Of a stretch of DNA of 64,000 bases, positions 1 to 9,040 are shown in pieces. The notes under the pieces are model-generated. The model saw only the letters and a list, made by a program, of their open reading frames with translations. It was not told the origin of the DNA and did no database searches. This DNA is from Alphaproteobacteria bacterium (GTDB taxonomy: Bacteria; Pseudomonadota; Alphaproteobacteria; SHVP01): the NCBI GenBank assembly GCA_016869765.1, contig VGES01000012.1, positions 1 through 64,000 of the forward strand. Reading direction: 5' to 3'. The position numbers and the translations under genes were made by a program. Within the stretch, counting starts at the first letter, position 1, and every line of letters starts with the position of its first letter.

Positions 1-46
1 TGAGGAGCGTCCCTCAACGACTCGCTATGTTCACGACAACCGCGGT

Positions 47-74
47 TTGACACGTGGTCGACCCAATCTACAAT
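47..74 (+). promoter_or_regulatory. sigma-70 promoter for the acyl-CoA ligase
   Basis: TTGACA at 47-52 and TACAAT at 69-74 are separated by 16 bases, a near-consensus housekeeping promoter. Transcription would begin near base 81, inside the reading frame that could start at GTG 54. The site therefore argues for the GTG at 123 as the real start of the ligase. Confidence 0.6.
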
Positions 75-122
75 AAGTTTTACTGCGCCCAATCAAAATC
101 AATCATCTCGCGGATATGTGTC

Positions 123-1643
123 GTGAAGCGCGACTCAATTCTCCCTGCCAACGGCAACACCGGCGACATCTTCGTCGCACAGCGCGGCGACGCCACTGCA
201 GTCATCGACCTGACGGATCGTGCCGGGCCGCGCGAAGTGACCTATGCGCAACTGAACGCAGGCTGTCGTGCCGTTGCTCGCGGCCTACGGCGGATCGGCC
301 TTGGACAGGGTGACCGAGTCGCGCTGATGTCGGGCAATCGAACATCTTATTATGAGTCTTTTTTTGGAGCCTTGAGGGCCGGTTGTGTGCCGATGCAGAT
401 CAATATTCGGCTGACGGCACCTGTATTGAAGGCGGTGATCGAGGAAGCAGAGCCAGCTCTGATTTTCACGGATGCGGCGCGGCGTGGAAGTTGTCCCGAA
501 GGGGCGAGGATCGTTCTTCTGGATGATGACGAAGGCTTGAGGCAGTTCGTCGATCCGGGGCCATTCGATTCGGTGGTTCCCGATCCCAATGACGTGGCTT
601 TCATGCCCTATACGTCCGGTACGACCGGAACGCCCAAGGGTATCCAACTGACGCACCGCAATTCGATGTGGGCGCTGTCTCAGATGGTGGCCGTTCTAGG
701 CGATACCGCCACCGAGGAGCGCATGATCATCGCCCACCCGCTCTATCACAAAAACGCCATGCTCGGTTCGAAGTCGATGTTCTTGGGCGGCGGCAGTGTC
801 GTGATGCTCGATCGTTTCAATGAAGAGGCCTATTTGGCAGCCGTCGAACGCTACCGAGTGACGAAGTTGCACACGGTGCCGACGATGATGGCGCGGATCG
901 TCGCCCAAGAGGACTTGATGGCGCGCTATGATCTCTCATCGGTGCGCGACGTCCACATGGGGTCGGGGCCAATCTCCGAGAAACTCTTCGACACGGTCAA
1001 AAGCAAGTTTTCGCGCTCGCGGTTGCGCATCAGTTACGGTTTGACCGAAGCCGGTCCAATGCAATTCGGGGCTCACCCCGGCGGGGTTCCCACTCCCCGC
1101 ATGTCGGTGGGGTATCGATTGCCGGAATGCGAACTGAGGTTTGCCAGCGGCTCGGAATCGGAAGGGGTCTTGCAGATTCGGAACCCGGGCGTGATGACCG
1201 GCTATTTTCGTCGGGACGATGAAACCAAGAAACGCCTCATGCCCGAGGGCTGGATCGATTCGGGGGACATTCTCCGCCGCGACAAAGATGGCTTCTATTA
1301 TTTCGTCGGCCGAGTCGACGACATGTTCGTCGTCGGCGGCTCGAATCTTTATCCCGCCGCCGTTGAAGAAGTTATTCTTCGTCATCCGAACGTCGCGGAG
1401 GCGGCTGTTGTGGCCATTGACGACGACGTGCGCGGACAGGTTCCGCATGCATTTGTCGTCGCGCGGCAGGGGCAGGCGCTCACGGAGAAAGAAGTCAAAG
1501 ACTTCGTCATCGCCAACGCGCCACCGTATTGGCACCCGCGCCGGGTCTATTTTCTCGACGCCTTGCCGCTTCACGGCACCAGCAAGGTCGACGTTCGCGA
1601 GTTGAGGCGGCGGGCGAAGGAAGCCATTGCGGGATCGAAATAG
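123..1643 (+). CDS. AMP-dependent acyl-CoA synthetase/ligase
   Basis: Class I adenylate-forming enzyme that would activate a carboxylic acid with ATP and join it to CoA. The P-loop-like TSGTTGTPKG lies near residues 163-172, the hinge region GRVDDMFVVGG near 400 and the catalytic lysine in GTSKVD near 488, so the family core is complete at 506 residues. The substrate cannot be read from sequence; the neighbouring acyl-CoA genes suggest a branched or aromatic acid. An in-frame GTG at 54 would add 23 residues, but a promoter covers it and homologous proteins usually begin close to the NTGDIF segment. Codon use is visibly less GC-biased than in neighbouring genes, which may mean recent acquisition. 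Confidence 0.85.
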   Translation: MKRDSILPANGNTGDIFVAQRGDATAVIDLTDRAGPREVTYAQLNAGCRAVARGLRRIGLGQGDRVALMSGNRTSYYESFFGALRAGCVPMQINIRLTAPVLKAVIEEAEPALIFTDAARRGSCPEGARIVLLDDDEGLRQFVDPGPFDSVVPDPNDVAFMPYTSGTTGTPKGIQLTHRNSMWALSQMVAVLGDTATEERMIIAHPLYHKNAMLGSKSMFLGGGSVVMLDRFNEEAYLAAVERYRVTKLHTVPTMMARIVAQEDLMARYDLSSVRDVHMGSGPISEKLFDTVKSKFSRSRLRISYGLTEAGPMQFGAHPGGVPTPRMSVGYRLPECELRFASGSESEGVLQIRNPGVMTGYFRRDDETKKRLMPEGWIDSGDILRRDKDGFYYFVGRVDDMFVVGGSNLYPAAVEEVILRHPNVAEAAVVAIDDDVRGQVPHAFVVARQGQALTEKEVKDFVIANAPPYWHPRRVYFLDALPLHGTSKVDVRELRRRAKEAIAGSK

Positions 1644-1666
1644 TCACGGCAGTCCGATGACTTTGA

Positions 1667-2548
1667 TCACGCGGTTCGTGTCGCCCGCCGTTCGCTACGC
1701 ATCGCGAGATAGTTGCCGCCGAAGATGATCGCGGCCCCGAGTAGCACCCAGAGGTCGATCGCTTCGGCGTAGACCGCCCAGGCAATCACGGCGATCAACG
1801 GCACGCGCAGGAAGTCCATCGGCACCACCACCGTGGCATCGGCCCGCTGGAAGGCGCGCGTCAGGCAGAAGTGCCCGACGACGGCGGAGGCCCCGATCAC
1901 GAGGCCCCAGAACACTTCGTACCAGCCGACCGGCTTCCAGAACACGAGGGCGGGGATGGCGCTCATCGGCATCTGGATGAAATTCATGTAGAACACCACG
2001 ACCAGCGGCGAATCGATGGCCGACAGCTTCTTAGCGCCGATATGGCTGCCGGCAATGCCGATCGCCCCCAGCAGGCAAGCGATGACGGCCGGCGTGATCG
2101 CTTCGACGCCCGGCCGCAGGATCACGAGCACACCGACGAAGCCGAGGACGATGGCGGCGATGCGCCTCGTCGTCAGTCGCTCGCCGAGCCACCACACCGC
2201 CATCAGGGCGACGAACATCGGTGCGGTGAACTCGATCGCGAACACGAGGGTCAGCGGCAGGACGCTGATGCCGTAGAACCAGCCGATGCTGCCCACGAAG
2301 CTCGACACGTTGCGCAGCAACTGGACCTTGAGGTTGCCGGTCCGTGCCCCGGCCAGGCCACGGCGAAGCACGATGGGCGCCGTGATCGCGAAGCCGAACA
2401 CGTAGCGGAAGAACATGATCTGGAAGACACCGATCGTGTAGGACAGTTCGCGCGAGGCCACGCCAAGGAGCGTGAACAGCATCAGCGCCCCCACCATCCA
2501 GGCCGCGGCCGCCGGCACCGACGGGTGGGGCGCGGGGAACGCCCTCAT
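1667..2548 (-). CDS. EamA/DMT family transporter (copy 1)
   Basis: Inner-membrane protein of 293 residues with the two-repeat, roughly ten-helix layout of the drug/metabolite transporter superfamily; members export amino acids, nucleotides or metabolites. It is the last of three tandem, clearly related EamA genes and overlaps the upstream copy by an ATGA junction (2545-2548), so it is probably translated by coupling. The segment DATVVVPMDFLRVPLIA is shared almost exactly with the second copy, showing duplication. The gene ends 23 bases from the convergent ligase. The substrate is unknown. Confidence 0.85.
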   Translation of the reverse strand: MRAFPAPHPSVPAAAAWMVGALMLFTLLGVASRELSYTIGVFQIMFFRYVFGFAITAPIVLRRGLAGARTGNLKVQLLRNVSSFVGSIGWFYGISVLPLTLVFAIEFTAPMFVALMAVWWLGERLTTRRIAAIVLGFVGVLVILRPGVEAITPAVIACLLGAIGIAGSHIGAKKLSAIDSPLVVVFYMNFIQMPMSAIPALVFWKPVGWYEVFWGLVIGASAVVGHFCLTRAFQRADATVVVPMDFLRVPLIAVIAWAVYAEAIDLWVLLGAAIIFGGNYLAMRSERRATRTA

Positions 2549-3432
2549 GAGCGGTCCCGGTCGGAGCCGGGCGCCGCTCGTTCGCGCCGGATCATGAAGT
2601 AATTGCCCGCAAAGATGAAAAACGCGCCCAGCATGACCCAGGCATCGATCGCCTCCTCATACGCCGCCCAGGCGATGACCGCGATCAGCGGGACGCGGAG
2701 AAAATCCATCGGAACGACCACGGTCGCATCGGCGCGCTGAAAGGCGCGGTTCAGAAACAAGTGTCCGAGCGTGGCAGCGAGCGCGAGCACGACGGCCCAA
2801 CCCCAGGCATACCCGGTGATGGGCTGCCAGGTCAGGATGGCCGGGATGGCGCCCATCGGAACCTGCAGCAGCGCCATGTAGAACACCACCAGGATCGGGC
2901 GATCGACGCCCGCCAGCTTCTTGGCGCCGACGTGGCTGCCGGCGAAGCCGATGGCGCCCACGACCGAGGCGAGCATGGCCCAGCTCACGGCCTCGAAGCC
3001 CGGCCGCAGGATGACGAGAATCCCGGCGAGGCCCAGAGCGAGTGCGACGATGCGGGCGGCGGTGAGGCGCTCGCCCAGCCACCACACCGCGAGGATGGCG
3101 ACCCAGACGGGGGCCGTGAACTCGACCGCCAACACGAACGCGAGCGGCAGCACGCCGATCGCGTAGAACCAGCCGAGGCCGCCGATGTAGCTCGACAGAT
3201 TGCGGAGAATCTGGACCTTGAGATTGCCCGTGCGGACGCCGCTCCAACCATTCCGCAATACGAAGGGCGCCAGCATCAAGAGGCTCAGCCCGTAGCGGAT
3301 GAACACGATCTGGAAGGTGCCCATCGAGTGCGACATCTCCCGCGACGCCACCGCCATCAGCGTGAAGAACACGAGCGCACCCGCCATCCAGGCGGCGGCG
3401 ATCACGACCGACGGGGCCGGCCTATCCGGCAT
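2545..3432 (-). CDS. EamA/DMT family transporter (copy 2)
   Basis: Second EamA transporter, 295 residues from ATG 3432; a GTG at 3453 in the same frame would add seven residues. It has two EamA repeats and alternating hydrophobic helices. It is very close to copy 1 in sequence, including identical stretches near the C terminus such as DATVVVPMDFLRVP. Its start overlaps the end of copy 3 and its stop overlaps the start of copy 1, so the three form one translationally linked operon. Two adjacent paralogs could form a heteromer, as some small DMT proteins do, but these are full-length and may simply differ in substrate. Confidence 0.82.
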   Translation of the reverse strand: MPDRPAPSVVIAAAWMAGALVFFTLMAVASREMSHSMGTFQIVFIRYGLSLLMLAPFVLRNGWSGVRTGNLKVQILRNLSSYIGGLGWFYAIGVLPLAFVLAVEFTAPVWVAILAVWWLGERLTAARIVALALGLAGILVILRPGFEAVSWAMLASVVGAIGFAGSHVGAKKLAGVDRPILVVFYMALLQVPMGAIPAILTWQPITGYAWGWAVVLALAATLGHLFLNRAFQRADATVVVPMDFLRVPLIAVIAWAAYEEAIDAWVMLGAFFIFAGNYFMIRRERAAPGSDRDRS

Positions 3433-4309
3433 CGGCGCGCCGCTCGGCCGCACGATGCTCGCTGCGGATGTTGTTGTAGTTGCCGGCGAAGATGATCGCC
3501 GCGCCGATCAGGACGAAGGGGTCGATCGCCTCGGCGTAGACCAGGAAGCTGCACACCGCGACCAGCGGCAGCCGCAGGAAGTCGATCGGAACGACGACGG
3601 TGGCATCGGCCAGTTTTAGCGCCTGGGCGAAACACAGGTGGGCGAGCGTGTTGCAGACTGCAACGAGCAGCATCCACGCCCAGCCGACCCACGACAGCGG
3701 CGCCCAGTCGAACAGGGCCGGAATGCCGGCCATCGGGAGCTGCAGCAGCGACATGTAGAAGAGGACGGCCAACGGCGTGTCGGTCGCCGTCAGCTTCTTG
3801 ACGCAGGCGTGGGCCGCGCCGAAACCGATGGCGCTCGCGAGCACGATGAGGACGGCGGGGGAGATCTCGCTGACGCCCGGCCGGACGATGACGAGGATGC
3901 CGACGAAGCCGAGGCCGATGGCGGCCGCCCGGGCGAGCGTGAACCGTTCGCCGAGGACCAGGACGGCGATGAGCCCGAGCCAGACCGGCGAGGTGAACTC
4001 GAGGGCAAAGACCTGTGCCAGCGGCAGCACGGCGACGCCGTAATACCAGCACCAACTTCCCGAGAAGTGCAGGACGTTGCGAAATAGCTGCAATCGGAAG
4101 TTCCCGGTCCGCACCGAACCGAGCCCGGCGTGCGCGATGAATGGCACCAGCAGCACAAGGCCCAGGACGCAACGCAGGAACACGATCTGCGAGGTGCCGA
4201 TCTCGTACGTGAGTTCGCGCGTCCCGAAGGCGAGCAGCGTCAGCGAGCTGAGGGCGCCCGCCATCCATAGGACGGCGCGCATAATGGCGGCAGGACTAGC
4301 GGGGGTCAT
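3422..4309 (-). CDS. EamA/DMT family transporter (copy 3)
   Basis: First gene of the minus-strand EamA operon, 295 residues from ATG 4309 (an in-frame TTG lies two codons upstream). It has the same two-repeat membrane layout as the next two genes but is more divergent, for example DATVVVPIDFLRLPLVA in the conserved C-terminal segment. It is transcribed away from the thiolase operon across a 310-base divergent spacer. The likely role is efflux of a small metabolite; no residue pattern identifies it. Confidence 0.82.
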   Translation of the reverse strand: MTPASPAAIMRAVLWMAGALSSLTLLAFGTRELTYEIGTSQIVFLRCVLGLVLLVPFIAHAGLGSVRTGNFRLQLFRNVLHFSGSWCWYYGVAVLPLAQVFALEFTSPVWLGLIAVLVLGERFTLARAAAIGLGFVGILVIVRPGVSEISPAVLIVLASAIGFGAAHACVKKLTATDTPLAVLFYMSLLQLPMAGIPALFDWAPLSWVGWAWMLLVAVCNTLAHLCFAQALKLADATVVVPIDFLRLPLVAVCSFLVYAEAIDPFVLIGAAIIFAGNYNNIRSEHRAAERRADAG

Positions 4310-4619
4310 GACCAACGGGCAGGACCAGCACCTTAGCGGTGGGGCGGGCGCCGAGCTACGTCGTCGCCGGCATGGCCGAAAGGCTCGTTATGCAGCCCCG
4401 TTGACGCCGCGGAGGTTCGCGCCAATAGTCGAAGAGGACGTGGCCGGACGGCGGTCCGGCGCTGGGCCGGGTTCCCCCGGGTTGGCCATGGAAACCATGG
4501 GTATGACCCCGGATTGCGGCCCAGAAATTTTGGTTAAGTATCTGATTATTATATATAGTTTGGCTTTGTTTCGGCGCGGGTGACCGCCCCGACATCGAGC
4601 TCCAAGCGAGGTAGAGCCT
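4310..4619. other. divergent intergenic spacer, no gene
   Basis: No convincing coding frame is seen on either strand. The part next to the thiolase (about 4520-4575) is strikingly AT-rich for this window and holds the candidate promoter listed separately. Two copies of the palindrome CCATGG, three bases apart, lie at 4486-4500 and could be a regulator site, but there is no independent support. Confidence 0.6.
4530..4557 (+). promoter_or_regulatory. candidate promoter of the thiolase-liuBCD operon
   Basis: TTGGTT (4530-4535) and TATATA (4552-4557) are 16 bases apart within the AT-rich tract upstream of the operon. A transcript would start near 4564, leaving about 55 bases of leader before the thiolase ATG, which is preceded by an AGGTAGAG ribosome-binding site. 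Confidence 0.45.
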
Positions 4620-5810
4620 ATGCAGCAGGACCCCGTCGTTATCGTCGGATTGGCGCGGACGCCGATTGGATCGTTTCAAGGCGAGTTCAAAGACCTGGCG
4701 GCCCCCGAACTCGGGGGCATCGCCATCCGCGGCGCGCTGGATCGCGCCGGCCTGGCCGCCGATCAGGTGGAAGATGTCGTTATGGGCTGCGTCCTGCCGG
4801 CGGGGATGGGGCAGGCGCCCGCACGTCAGGCGGCGGTCAAGGCGGGCATTCCCGTCTCGGCGGGGGCTACGACGGTCAACAAGATGTGCGGGTCCGGCAT
4901 GCGGGCCGCGATGATCGCCCACGATCAATTGGTGGCCGGTTCGTCGAACGTGATGGTGGCCGGCGGCATCGAGAGCATGACCAACGCGCCCTACGTCCTC
5001 ACCAAGGCGCGGAACGGCTATCGCCTCGGCAACGGCCAGCTCTTCGATCACATGTATCTCGACGGGCTGCAGGATAGTTTCGATGTGCCCGGCAAGCTGA
5101 TGGGCGAGTTCGCCGAGGACACCGCCGAGGCCTACCAGTTCACCCGCGAACAGCAGGACGCCTTCGCCGTCGCCTCGCTCAACCGCGCCAGGACGGCCAA
5201 CGAGGACGGCGCGTTTGCGGCCGAGATCACGCCGGTGGTCGTCACCTCGCGGCAGGGCGAGCGGACGGTCACGCGGGATGAGCAACCCTTCACCGCCAAA
5301 CCGGAAAAGATCCCGCAGTTGAAGCCGGTGTTCCGCAAGAACGGCACCGTGACACCGGCCAACGCCTCGTCGATCTCCGACGGCGCGGCAGCGCTCGTGA
5401 TGATGCGACGCTCCGAAGCCGAACGCCGGAAGCTTCGCCCGCTGGCCCGGATCGTCGCCCACGCGACGCACAGTCAGCAGGCGTCATGGTTCACGACCGC
5501 GCCGATCGGTTCGATCCGCAAGGTGCTCGAACGGGCCGGGTGGAAGACGGGGGATGTCGATCTGTTCGAGGTCAACGAGGCGTTCGCCGTCGTGACGATG
5601 GCGGCCATGAAAGATCTCGGCATCGCGCACGAGATCATGAACGTCCACGGCGGCGCGTGCGCACTCGGGCACCCGGTCGGTGCCTCCGGGGCGCGGATCA
5701 TGGTGACGCTCTACCATGCGTTGGCGAAACGCGGCCTCAAACGCGGGGTCGCCTCGCTCTGCATCGGTGGGGGCGAGGCCACGGCCGTGGCGATCGAGCG
5801 ACTCGCTTGA
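4620..5810 (+). CDS. acetyl-CoA C-acetyltransferase (thiolase)
   Basis: Thiolase of 396 residues, the usual family length, joining or splitting acetyl units on acyl-CoA. The nucleophile Cys90 (in NKMCGSGM), the base His351 (in GHPVG) and the second cysteine Cys381 (in CIGGGEA) are all present. It opens a plus-strand operon with liuBCD-like genes, where it could cleave acetoacetyl-CoA, the end product of leucine degradation, into acetyl-CoA. A role in another beta-oxidation-like route is possible. Its TGA overlaps the TTG start of the next gene. Confidence 0.93.
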   Translation: MQQDPVVIVGLARTPIGSFQGEFKDLAAPELGGIAIRGALDRAGLAADQVEDVVMGCVLPAGMGQAPARQAAVKAGIPVSAGATTVNKMCGSGMRAAMIAHDQLVAGSSNVMVAGGIESMTNAPYVLTKARNGYRLGNGQLFDHMYLDGLQDSFDVPGKLMGEFAEDTAEAYQFTREQQDAFAVASLNRARTANEDGAFAAEITPVVVTSRQGERTVTRDEQPFTAKPEKIPQLKPVFRKNGTVTPANASSISDGAAALVMMRRSEAERRKLRPLARIVAHATHSQQASWFTTAPIGSIRKVLERAGWKTGDVDLFEVNEAFAVVTMAAMKDLGIAHEIMNVHGGACALGHPVGASGARIMVTLYHALAKRGLKRGVASLCIGGGEATAVAIERLA

Positions 5811-6196
5811 GTTCGCGACGGCTGATTTCCTCGGGCAGCAGCTTCGAGCGTGACTACGGCTATTCGCGGGGGCTCGTCCAGGACGGCTGGATCTTCCTCG
5901 CCGGCTGCACGGGATTCGACTACGCCCGCGGCACGATCGCGGACGATCCGGCGGAGCAAGCCCGCCAGGTCGTTCGCAACATCGAGGCGGCCTTGGGCCA
6001 AGCCGGGGCGGGGTTGGCGGATATCGTCAAGGTGACGACCTACCTCGCGGATCGCGCGATCGTTCCGATCGTCCTGCCAATCTGGGGCGCGGCGATGCGC
6101 GACATTCGACCGCCGAACACGGCGGTCATCGCTCAGATGATCGACCCGCGCATGCTGGTCGAAATCGATGTGACCGCGCGCCAACGGAAAGAGTGA
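5807..6196 (+). CDS. RidA family protein (YjgF-like)
   Basis: Small RidA/YjgF-fold protein of 129 residues; relatives hydrolyse reactive enamine/imine intermediates or act in specialised catabolic steps. The start is a TTG at 5807 that overlaps the thiolase stop (TTGA), which places the protein exactly at the conserved RRLISSGSSFE beginning of this subfamily; longer frames upstream run antiparallel to thiolase logic and are not credible. The core GFDYARGTI and the C-terminal DPRMLVEIDVTA are conserved. Whether it has the catalytic arginine of true RidA is unclear. Being buried in an acyl-CoA operon suggests a dedicated catabolic role. Confidence 0.85.
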   Translation: MSSRRLISSGSSFERDYGYSRGLVQDGWIFLAGCTGFDYARGTIADDPAEQARQVVRNIEAALGQAGAGLADIVKVTTYLADRAIVPIVLPIWGAAMRDIRPPNTAVIAQMIDPRMLVEIDVTARQRKE

Positions 6197-6199
6197 GAC

Positions 6200-6820
6200 G
6201 TGCCGCAGCCGATCGTGTTCTATTCCGCCTTCGGCTCGCCGTTCTCCTACGTCGCGGCCCAGATGATCGAGGACGTAGCGGCCAAGCATGGCCGGCCCGT
6301 CCTGTGGCGCCCGGTCCGCTTGTCCGTCGTCTTGAAGCGCCACTACCCGAACGGCATCGCGATTCCGCCCGACAAGCTCACGTACTGGCACCGCGACATC
6401 GCGCGCGTGTGCGCGCTCCGCGGCCTGCCGTTCCAGCGCCCCCCGGTCATCCCGCCCGAGTGCGCCGAGGCCTACCACGTGTGTTACGCCTTCGGCCGCC
6501 ACGACCCGACGATGGTCCGTCAGGTCGCGCTCGCGCTGTTCCAGGCGATCTGGGGGCAGGGCCAGGCGTTGACCACGGTCGAGGCGATCGCCTCGGCCTT
6601 GGCGCGTTTTCAGCTTTCGCGCGCCCAAGTGCTGCAAGCGGCCAGCGACCTCTATGGGCAGGCCGAGCACGAAGCGGCGATCCAAGCGGCCCACGACTCC
6701 GGCATGATCGGGTCGCCCTGGATGGTTGTCGACGGCGAGCCGTTCTGGGGCCACGATCGCCTGGATTATCTCGACCGATGGCTGGCCGGGAACACCGAGG
6801 TCGTTAGGGGGCGAGGATGA
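6200..6820 (+). CDS. 2-hydroxychromene-2-carboxylate isomerase / DsbA-like protein (copy 1)
   Basis: Thioredoxin-fold protein of the HCCA isomerase/DsbA group, 206 residues from GTG 6200. HCCA isomerase is a glutathione-dependent enzyme of naphthalene-type aromatic breakdown. The N-terminal FGSPFSYVA matches the kappa-GST-like active-site loop, where a serine replaces the CXXC of DsbA, and the C-terminal [19 protein letters not shown] is the family signature. It is immediately followed by a paralog with an ATGA overlap. The actual substrate in this acyl-CoA operon is unknown. Confidence 0.82.
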   Translation: MPQPIVFYSAFGSPFSYVAAQMIEDVAAKHGRPVLWRPVRLSVVLKRHYPNGIAIPPDKLTYWHRDIARVCALRGLPFQRPPVIPPECAEAYHVCYAFGRHDPTMVRQVALALFQAIWGQGQALTTVEAIASALARFQLSRAQVLQAASDLYGQAEHEAAIQAAHDSGMIGSPWMVVDGEPFWGHDRLDYLDRWLAGNTEVVRGRG

Positions 6821-7452
6821 AGACTTCCGAGAACAACTGCCGAGGTCCGATGCGCCCGCCGATCGAGTTCTACTTCGACTTTGCCTCGCCCTACGCGTAC
6901 CTCGCCAGTCATCGCATCGATACGATCGCGGCCAAGCACGGGCGGCCTGTCGCCTGGCGGCCGTTCATGCTCGGAATCGTGTTCAAGACGACGGGCGCGC
7001 AACCGCTCGTCACCTATCCGCTCAAGGGCCCCTATGCGGCGCGCGACCTCGCCCGCAGCGCGCGGCTCTCCGGCGTGCCGTTCGTGTTTCCCCCGGGGTT
7101 CCCGCACGCGACGCTGGCCGCGGCACGCGGGTTCTATTGGCTGGAAGGGAAGGACGAGGTCCTCGCCCGTCGCTTCGCCAAGGCGGTGTTCAACGCCTAC
7201 TTCGGTGAGGGGCGCGACGTCAGCGGCGCCGAGGCCGTCGCGGCGATCGCGGCGGCGCTGGGCGTCGATCGAACGGCCTTCGAAGCCGGGATCCAATCGC
7301 CGGCAATCAAGGAGCGCCTCAAGAGCGAAACCGAGGGCGCCTTGGCCAAGGGAATCTTCGGATCGCCGTTCTTCCTCGTCGATGGCGAACCGTTCTGGGG
7401 CGCCGATCGCCTGGATCAGGTCGAGCGCTGGCTGGCGAACGGCGGCTGGTGA
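6817..7452 (+). CDS. 2-hydroxychromene-2-carboxylate isomerase / DsbA-like protein (copy 2)
   Basis: Paralog of the preceding gene, 211 residues. A second in-frame ATG gives the alternative start MRPPIEF, 11 residues in, which aligns better with copy 1. The [12 protein letters not shown] active-site loop and [19 protein letters not shown] signature are intact, with serine where DsbA has cysteine. The two copies overlap by ATGA and are only moderately similar, so this is an old duplication with probable division of labour. It would use glutathione as cofactor in the cytoplasm. Confidence 0.83.
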   Translation: MKTSENNCRGPMRPPIEFYFDFASPYAYLASHRIDTIAAKHGRPVAWRPFMLGIVFKTTGAQPLVTYPLKGPYAARDLARSARLSGVPFVFPPGFPHATLAAARGFYWLEGKDEVLARRFAKAVFNAYFGEGRDVSGAEAVAAIAAALGVDRTAFEAGIQSPAIKERLKSETEGALAKGIFGSPFFLVDGEPFWGADRLDQVERWLANGGW

Positions 7453-7453
7453 C

Positions 7454-9037
7454 ATGTCGGTGCTGACGACGGCCGTCGATCCGCAAGCCGCCGAGTTCAC
7501 GGCAAACCGTCGTCACATGGCGGCGCTGGTCGCCGACCTGCGGGCCCGGACGGCGCGGATCGCCGAAGGCGGCGGTGCCAAGGCACGCGACCGCCACCTC
7601 AAGCGCGGCAAGTTGCTCGCCCGCGATCGCGTGAAATTGCTCGTCGACCCGGGAACAGCGTTTCTCGAAATCGGCACATTCGCGGCCGACGGGGTCTATG
7701 ACGACGACGTGCCGGCGGCGGGGCTGGTCGCGGGCATCGGCCAGGTGATGGGTCGCGACTGCGTCATCATTGCCAACGACGCCACGGTCAAGGGGGGAAC
7801 CTACTATCCGCTCACCGTCAAGAAGCACCTGCGAGCGCAGGAGATCGCGCAGGAGAACCGGCTGCCGTGCCTCTACCTGGTCGATTCGGGTGGCGCGTTC
7901 CTGCCGAAGCAGGACGAGGTGTTTCCCGACCGCGATCACTTCGGGCGAATTTTCTACAACCAGGCGACGATGTCGGCTGCGGGCATTCCGCAGATCGCCG
8001 CGGTCATGGGATCGTGCACCGCCGGCGGCGCCTACGTGCCGGCGATGTCGGACGAGAGCATCATCGTCAAAGGCACGGGCACCATCTTTCTCGGCGGTCC
8101 GCCGCTGGTGAAGGCCGCGACCGGCGAGATCGTCACGGCCGAGGAGCTCGGCGGCGCCGATGTCCACGCCCGGCAGTCGGGGGTCGTCGACCACTTGGCC
8201 GAGGATGATCGCCACGCGCTCGCGATCCTCCGGCGTATCGTCGGCAACCTCGGTCCCGGACCGGCCGCGGCGATCGCACGACGGGAGGCGCGCGAGCCAT
8301 TGCATGAGCCCGCCGACGTCTACGGCCTGATGCCGAGCGACCTGCGCCGTCCGGTGGACGCCCGCGAGATCATCGCCCGGCTCGTCGATGGCAGCGAGTT
8401 CGACGAATTCAAGGCGCTGTACGGTCCGTCGCTCGTCACCGGATTCGCCCACGTCTACGGCTACCCCGTAGGCCTCGTCGCCAACAACGGCATCCTGTTC
8501 TCGGAGTCGGCGTTGAAGGGCGCGCACTTCGTCGAATTGTGCTGCCAGCGCAAAATTCCGCTCGTGTTCCTGCAGAACATCACCGGCTTCATGGTCGGGC
8601 GACGTTATGAAGCGGGCGGCATCGCGCGCGACGGAGCCAAGTTGGTCACCGCGGTCTCGTGTGCCCAAGTGCCGAAGGTCACGATCATCATCGGCGGCTC
8701 GTTCGGCGCCGGAAACTACGCCATGGCCGGGCGGGCCTACGGGCCGCGCTTCCTGTGGATGTGGCCCAACGCCCGGATCTCGGTGATGGGGGGCGAGCAG
8801 GCGGCCGGTGTGCTGAGCGAGGTAGGCGATGACAAGGACGCCGCGGCCCGCGAGGCGCTCGAGGAGCGCATCCGCGCGCAGTACGAAACACAGGGCAACC
8901 CGTATTATGCTGGCGCGCGGTTGTGGACCGATGGCGTGATCGATCCGGCCGAGACGCGCAAGGTTCTCGCGTTGTCCCTGGCGGCTGCCCTCAACCGGCC
9001 GATCGACGACACCCATTTTGGCGTTTTCAGGATGTAG
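7454..9037 (+). CDS. liuB: methylcrotonyl-CoA carboxylase beta subunit
   Basis: Carboxyltransferase subunit, 527 residues, that transfers CO2 from carboxybiotin to 3-methylcrotonyl-CoA in leucine degradation. The start ATG 7454 lies just past the previous stop and gives the normal N terminus; longer upstream frames are spurious. The two crotonase-like halves are present, with [18 protein letters not shown], the oxyanion loops [13 protein letters not shown] and [16 protein letters not shown], and the family ending FGVFRM. The order beta subunit, hydratase, alpha subunit matches liuBCD. Acyl specificity is inferred from similarity to LiuB and its partners; geranyl-CoA carboxylase is an alternative. 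Confidence 0.9.
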   Translation: MSVLTTAVDPQAAEFTANRRHMAALVADLRARTARIAEGGGAKARDRHLKRGKLLARDRVKLLVDPGTAFLEIGTFAADGVYDDDVPAAGLVAGIGQVMGRDCVIIANDATVKGGTYYPLTVKKHLRAQEIAQENRLPCLYLVDSGGAFLPKQDEVFPDRDHFGRIFYNQATMSAAGIPQIAAVMGSCTAGGAYVPAMSDESIIVKGTGTIFLGGPPLVKAATGEIVTAEELGGADVHARQSGVVDHLAEDDRHALAILRRIVGNLGPGPAAAIARREAREPLHEPADVYGLMPSDLRRPVDAREIIARLVDGSEFDEFKALYGPSLVTGFAHVYGYPVGLVANNGILFSESALKGAHFVELCCQRKIPLVFLQNITGFMVGRRYEAGGIARDGAKLVTAVSCAQVPKVTIIIGGSFGAGNYAMAGRAYGPRFLWMWPNARISVMGGEQAAGVLSEVGDDKDAAAREALEERIRAQYETQGNPYYAGARLWTDGVIDPAETRKVLALSLAAALNRPIDDTHFGVFRM

Positions 9038-9040
9038 GTC

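Noticed and set aside
4486-4500. two CCATGG palindromes three bases apart
   Set aside because: Short hexamer that also recurs in this GC-rich window; no second copy near a related gene to support an operator.
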